Below are positions 4,435 through 7,684 of a DNA stretch of 7,684 bases, piece after piece. The notes under the pieces were generated by a model. The model had not been told where the DNA came from. It made no database searches and was given only the letters and a program-made list of their open reading frames with translations. The stretch's first letter is position 1. Each line of letters starts with the position of its first letter. The position numbers and the translations under genes were made by a program. The DNA lies in contig JAABQT010000064.1 in the NCBI GenBank assembly GCA_011391295.1, positions 1 through 7,684 of the forward strand. Reading direction: 5' to 3'. Origin of the DNA: Betaproteobacteria bacterium. Lineage in GTDB: Bacteria > Pseudomonadota > Gammaproteobacteria > Burkholderiales > SG8-39.

Positions 4435-7400
4435 GGCCGGCAAGCACCGCCTGAGTCTCCGGGGCCGGCTCGGACTGCAGCCGAGCCGAGAGCAGCGTGC
4501 GCAGCCGCGCGTACGTGGCTTGCGCTTCCACGGTGTCGCCGGCCCTCTGGTAGCTGAGCATCAGGTTGCGGTAAGGCGCCTCAAACAGCGGATCGGCTTC
4601 GATCAGGCGCAGGTAGCAGTCCGCCGCCGCGTCGGGCTTGCCGGAGTCCTCCCAGCGCCGCGCGATGCGCGCCAGGCAGCGCAGCAGGTGCGATCGGACC
4701 TGCTCGCGGCAGGCGATGTAGCCCGGCTGCTCGGACTCGTCCGGCAGGAACGGACCCCGGTACAGCGCGAGCGCCTCGTCAGCGAGCGCGCGCAATGCCG
4801 ACTCCGGAACGACGAGCGCCGGGGCGCGCATGGCCTCGTCGATGGCGGCGCACACCTGGTCGAGCGCCCAATGATCCACCCACACCAGCGCCGCGTTGAG
4901 GCTCAGGCGCGAATCGCGCAGCAGCACCGCATCGTCCTCGCCGAGCAGGCGGCGCAGCCGGTGCAAGGTCGCCGTGAACGACTTGTGCGCGTAGTCGGCG
5001 TCCACGTGCGGCCAGAGCGCGTCGGCAATCTGGTCGGCGCGCACGTCGTGGCCGCCGAGCGATACCAGGACCTTGAGCAGCTCCATCGGCCGGCCGGGTC
5101 CCTTGCCGCCGAATTCCACCGGCGCAGTGTCGCGCAGCAGCTCGAAGCGCCCCAGTGCGCGCACGCGAAACGGCCACGGCCAGGTGGCAAGGCGCAGCGG
5201 CGCCACGCGCGGCGCCAGGCGCCGCGCGCGCACCATGGAGCGCGCGTAGTCCGGCTCCACGCCGTGGCGCAAGGCGAGTGCGCACAGTTCCGCGACCGAG
5301 GCTGCCTGCCACCAGGGCGCATGCTGGTAACCATGCTCGCGGCCCAGGGCAAAAGCCGCGCGCAGCGCCTCGAGTGCCGGCGCCTCGTCGCCGGCCCCGT
5401 GCGCCGCAGCCGCCTGCGCCAGGTGCACGCAGAACCGCAGCACATCGCTGCGCGAGCCCTCGGCGAGGCCGAGCGCCGCCCGCAGCTGCGTTTCACGCGC
5501 ACGCCGGTCGCTTTCGTCGCCGAGCGACTGCGCGACCGCCACGCGCGCCAGGCATTCCAGCCAAGGCACGCCGGTCTCGACCGCCAGCGCGAGGGCTGAC
5601 TTCGCTTCGCGCCGCGCGAGCGCGGCGTCCCCCTCCTGCAGCGCCAGCCACCCGCGCAGATAGTGCAGCAAGGCGCGGTCGCCGCGACGCAACGACGCGT
5701 TTGCCGCCTCCAGTTGCTGCAATTCGGCGCGCGCCTGGTCGCGTTCGCGCGCACCGAGCGACGCGGCCGCCACCGCCAGGTGCAGCCACGTGTCCCATGC
5801 GTGCAGTCCATCCGCCTCCGCTGCGGCAAGGCCGCCGCGCGCCGCCTGCAACGCTGCGTCGTGTCCCCCTTGCAGCGCGCAATGCATCGCCTCCAGCAGC
5901 GCCGCGGCGACGGCGGCGCGCGGCGGCAGTTCGCGCTGCCGCCCGCGCAGGCCGTCCAGTTGCGCTCGCGTGCGCGTCGGGTCGCCGCGCAGCAGCGCGG
6001 CGGCGGCGCGCGTCAGCGCATCGCCACCGCGTTCCAGCCACTCGTCGAGCCTTGCATTGCCGGGGTCGCGCAGCAGCAGGGCGCGCACGAGCGGCGGGGC
6101 CATCTCCGGGCCGGGCGCCAGCTCGGCGAGCGCCGCGCTCCAGCGATCGAGCGGCGCCACATCGTCGAACTCGAAAGTGAGTACATCGATCGCGCCGCAG
6201 GCGCTTGCCGCCATGCCCTTCTCGTCGGCCGCCGCGCGGAATCCGTCGTAGGCGCGCTCGAACGCATGCAGCGCCGCACGCGGGCTGGACTGCGCGCGAC
6301 AAGCGCCCGCAGCGAGCAGCAAACGCGGATCGCGCTGCACCTGCTCCGGCGGCAGCGCGTCCAGCCAGCCCTCCAGCGCCGCATGGCGCCCCTGCGACAG
6401 CAACTCGGGCGCCTCTTCGGCCGCGACGCGCGCCAGCTCGGGCCAGCTGCGGCTCTCGGCAAGCAGCGCCATCGCGTCCTCGGCCTGGCCGGCGCCGCGC
6501 AGCAGCCCGGCGGCGCGCTGCAGCCAGGCTTCGCCCAGCGCCTCGGGCAGGTCCTGCGCTGCGCGCCCGCGCAGGAAATCGCGCAACAGCGGGTGCAACT
6601 GGAACACGCGCCCCGTCTCCGCCTGCACTTCGTTCACGAAATACCCGTTCTGGGAAAGGTTGAGCAGCAGCCGTCCCGCCTTGGCCTCTCCGGTCAGCGC
6701 CTGCGCGACCTGCGCGCTCATGCGCGGCAGGCAGGCAATGCGCAGCAGGAATTCGCGCATGCGGGCCTCGAAGCGATCGAAGATCTCCCCGGCCAGATAG
6801 TCGAAGATCACCTGCGGGGCGGCGTCGCCCGGCAACTCGGCGATGCGCCCGGAAAGCCTGGCGTGCTCCAGCATCAGCACGAAGCCGGCCGCCCACCCCT
6901 GCGTGCGCTCGGCGTACTGCGCCAGCGCGTCGCCCGCCAGTTCATGGCCGCGCAGGCGCGCCAGCCCGGCCAGTTCCGCGGCATCGAGGCGCAACTGATC
7001 GCCACCGATACTGACCATTTCCCCGGTGACGCGCGCGCGCGCCATCGACGCCGGTGCCTCGTTGCGGCTGGTGATGATCACGCAGCAATGCTTGGGCACC
7101 TGCCCCAGCCCAGCCTCCAGCACCGCGTGCAGCGCGCTCTCCGCCGGCACCGCGTGCAGATTGTCCAGCACCAGGGCGAACGGCGCTCGCACGCCCGCGA
7201 ACAGGCGCCGGAAAAACCCTCGCGCGAGCGAGCCCGGATCCACGCCCTGCGCGGCGGCGGCCCCGGCCAGCGCCGCAGGGGCGCCGGCATCGAGCTTGCG
7301 CGCCGCGTGGCCGAGGTAATGGAAGAAGGTGGCTACATCGGCGTCGTCGGCGTCGAGCTGGTACCACAGGCAGCGCAAGCGGCGCGCTTCCACATAGCTC

Positions 7401-7567
7401 GCCGCGAGCGTGGTCTTGCCCGCCCCGGGCGGGCCGGAGATCCATGCCACGGTGCGGCCGGGCGAGCCGTCCAGGCGCGCGAACAGGCGCTCGCGCGGCA
7501 TCGCCGATCCGATCGCCGGACGTGTCGTCTTCGCGTATGCGACGCTGCGCGGCTGCGGCTCGCTCAA
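4415..7567 (-). CDS. MalT-like STAND ATPase with winged-helix and BTAD domains (large transcriptional activator)
   Basis: 1050 residues. The N-terminal NTPase has Walker A GPPGAGKT at 45-52, a [20 protein letters not shown] segment (66-85), Walker B FALVLDN ending Asp135-Asn136 and ITSR at 165-168, the pattern of MalT-type STAND regulators, which oligomerise on ATP and inducer binding. A long Ala/Leu-rich helical middle (about 340-790) looks like TPR-type repeats and probably senses a ligand or partner. Unlike MalT there is no C-terminal LuxR HTH. Instead an OmpR-like winged helix starts at about 800 ([11 protein letters not shown], then [23 protein letters not shown]) and is followed by a BTAD domain (about 899-1045, [22 protein letters not shown]), the SARP/AfsR-type arrangement. 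The only available upstream start is TTG at 7567, without a good ribosome site; ATG at 7501 would cut the conserved KTTRP lead-in. A stop at 7589-7591 closes the frame, but that lies in foreign nuoL sequence, so the native 5' end may be missing. Confidence 0.9.
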   Translation of the reverse strand: MSEPQPRSVAYAKTTRPAIGSAMPRERLFARLDGSPGRTVAWISGPPGAGKTTLAASYVEARRLRCLWYQLDADDADVATFFHYLGHAARKLDAGAPAALAGAAAAQGVDPGSLARGFFRRLFAGVRAPFALVLDNLHAVPAESALHAVLEAGLGQVPKHCCVIITSRNEAPASMARARVTGEMVSIGGDQLRLDAAELAGLARLRGHELAGDALAQYAERTQGWAAGFVLMLEHARLSGRIAELPGDAAPQVIFDYLAGEIFDRFEARMREFLLRIACLPRMSAQVAQALTGEAKAGRLLLNLSQNGYFVNEVQAETGRVFQLHPLLRDFLRGRAAQDLPEALGEAWLQRAAGLLRGAGQAEDAMALLAESRSWPELARVAAEEAPELLSQGRHAALEGWLDALPPEQVQRDPRLLLAAGACRAQSSPRAALHAFERAYDGFRAAADEKGMAASACGAIDVLTFEFDDVAPLDRWSAALAELAPGPEMAPPLVRALLLRDPGNARLDEWLERGGDALTRAAAALLRGDPTRTRAQLDGLRGRQRELPPRAAVAAALLEAMHCALQGGHDAALQAARGGLAAAEADGLHAWDTWLHLAVAAASLGARERDQARAELQQLEAANASLRRGDRALLHYLRGWLALQEGDAALARREAKSALALAVETGVPWLECLARVAVAQSLGDESDRRARETQLRAALGLAEGSRSDVLRFCVHLAQAAAAHGAGDEAPALEALRAAFALGREHGYQHAPWWQAASVAELCALALRHGVEPDYARSMVRARRLAPRVAPLRLATWPWPFRVRALGRFELLRDTAPVEFGGKGPGRPMELLKVLVSLGGHDVRADQIADALWPHVDADYAHKSFTATLHRLRRLLGEDDAVLLRDSRLSLNAALVWVDHWALDQVCAAIDEAMRAPALVVPESALRALADEALALYRGPFLPDESEQPGYIACREQVRSHLLRCLARIARRWEDSGKPDAAADCYLRLIEADPLFEAPYRNLMLSYQRAGDTVEAQATYARLRTLLSARLQSEPAPETQAVLAGLKANGP

Positions 7568-7574
7568 ATCGGGA

Positions 7575-7684
7575 GCTCGCTTCTTTTCCTACATCGCCTT
7601 GTTCACCTTCTCCATGTTGATGCTGGTGATGTCGAACAACTTCCTACAGTTGTTCTTCGGCTGGGAAGCGGTGGGTCTGGTGTC
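7575..7684 (+). pseudogene. nuoL: NADH-quinone oxidoreductase subunit L, internal fragment lacking the N-terminus
   Basis: The plus frame from 7575 reads [17 protein letters not shown] and continues through [19 protein letters not shown] to the window edge. This is the conserved membrane core of complex I subunit L (a proton-pumping antiporter-like subunit of about 600-690 residues). The Glu of GWEAVGL (codon 7665-7667) corresponds to the conserved TM5 glutamate, Glu144 in E. coli. The match begins in mid-protein: roughly the first hundred residues are absent, and the in-frame sequence before 7575 (LKSG and upstream) is the antisense of the regulator's 5' end. G+C of these 110 bases is about 52%, well below the rest. 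The feature is either a truncated copy or the product of a false join; the gene continues past the window. Confidence 0.85.

Noticed and set aside
5493..6896. 467-codon minus frame, and plus frames at 4520-5599 and 5155-6180, inside the large regulator
   Set aside because: All are Arg/Ala-rich shadows of a 1050-residue protein with intact Walker motifs and effector domains.
7560..7600. Insertion sequence end or attachment site at the nuoL junction
   Set aside because: I see no terminal inverted repeat, direct duplication or tRNA remnant around the breakpoint.

Overview
This GC-rich window (roughly two thirds G+C) reads as a compact proteobacterial chromosome segment. A beta-proteobacterium is the best guess, from the short-form 6-phosphogluconate dehydrogenase/gluconokinase pair, the style of the kinase and the STAND-BTAD regulator, and a beta/gamma-like NuoL fragment. 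This placement rests on recognised protein style, not on a search. No tRNA, rRNA, CRISPR array, insertion sequence or integrase is visible.

Layout. (1) Positions 1-589, plus strand: the last codons of 6-phosphogluconate dehydrogenase (gnd), overlapping by 4 bases a complete gluconokinase (gntK). Together they carry gluconate to ribulose-5-phosphate. (2) Positions 540-1887, minus strand: a tight three-gene operon, read from 1887 down: a 155-residue lipoprotein, a 77-residue protein that is only a LuxR-type helix-turn-helix, and a 204-residue lipoprotein. Its last gene overlaps the end of gntK tail to tail. (3) Positions 1888-2030: a divergent intergenic region with a helically phased direct repeat. 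(4) Positions 2031-4434, plus strand: a membrane-anchored Ser/Thr protein kinase with a long charged helix, a Pro-rich hexanucleotide-repeat linker and a Sel1-like C-terminus, followed by a third lipoprotein. (5) Positions 4415-7567, minus strand: a 1050-residue MalT-like ATPase carrying a winged helix and a BTAD domain, overlapping the lipoprotein gene tail to tail. (6) From about 7575 to the end, plus strand: the middle of nuoL, starting abruptly without its N-terminal part and butting against the 5' end of the regulator. This is a rearrangement breakpoint or an assembly chimera.

How the genes may work together. gnd-gntK and nuoL are ordinary metabolism. The middle block (540-7567) combines a transmembrane kinase whose extracytoplasmic part resembles a TolA/TonB-type periplasmic stalk, three unrelated-looking lipoproteins, a minimal LuxR HTH and a large ATP-dependent transcription factor. 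It could be an undescribed envelope-sensing and signalling locus. That functional link is inferred only from adjacency, the divergent arrangement and protein architecture.
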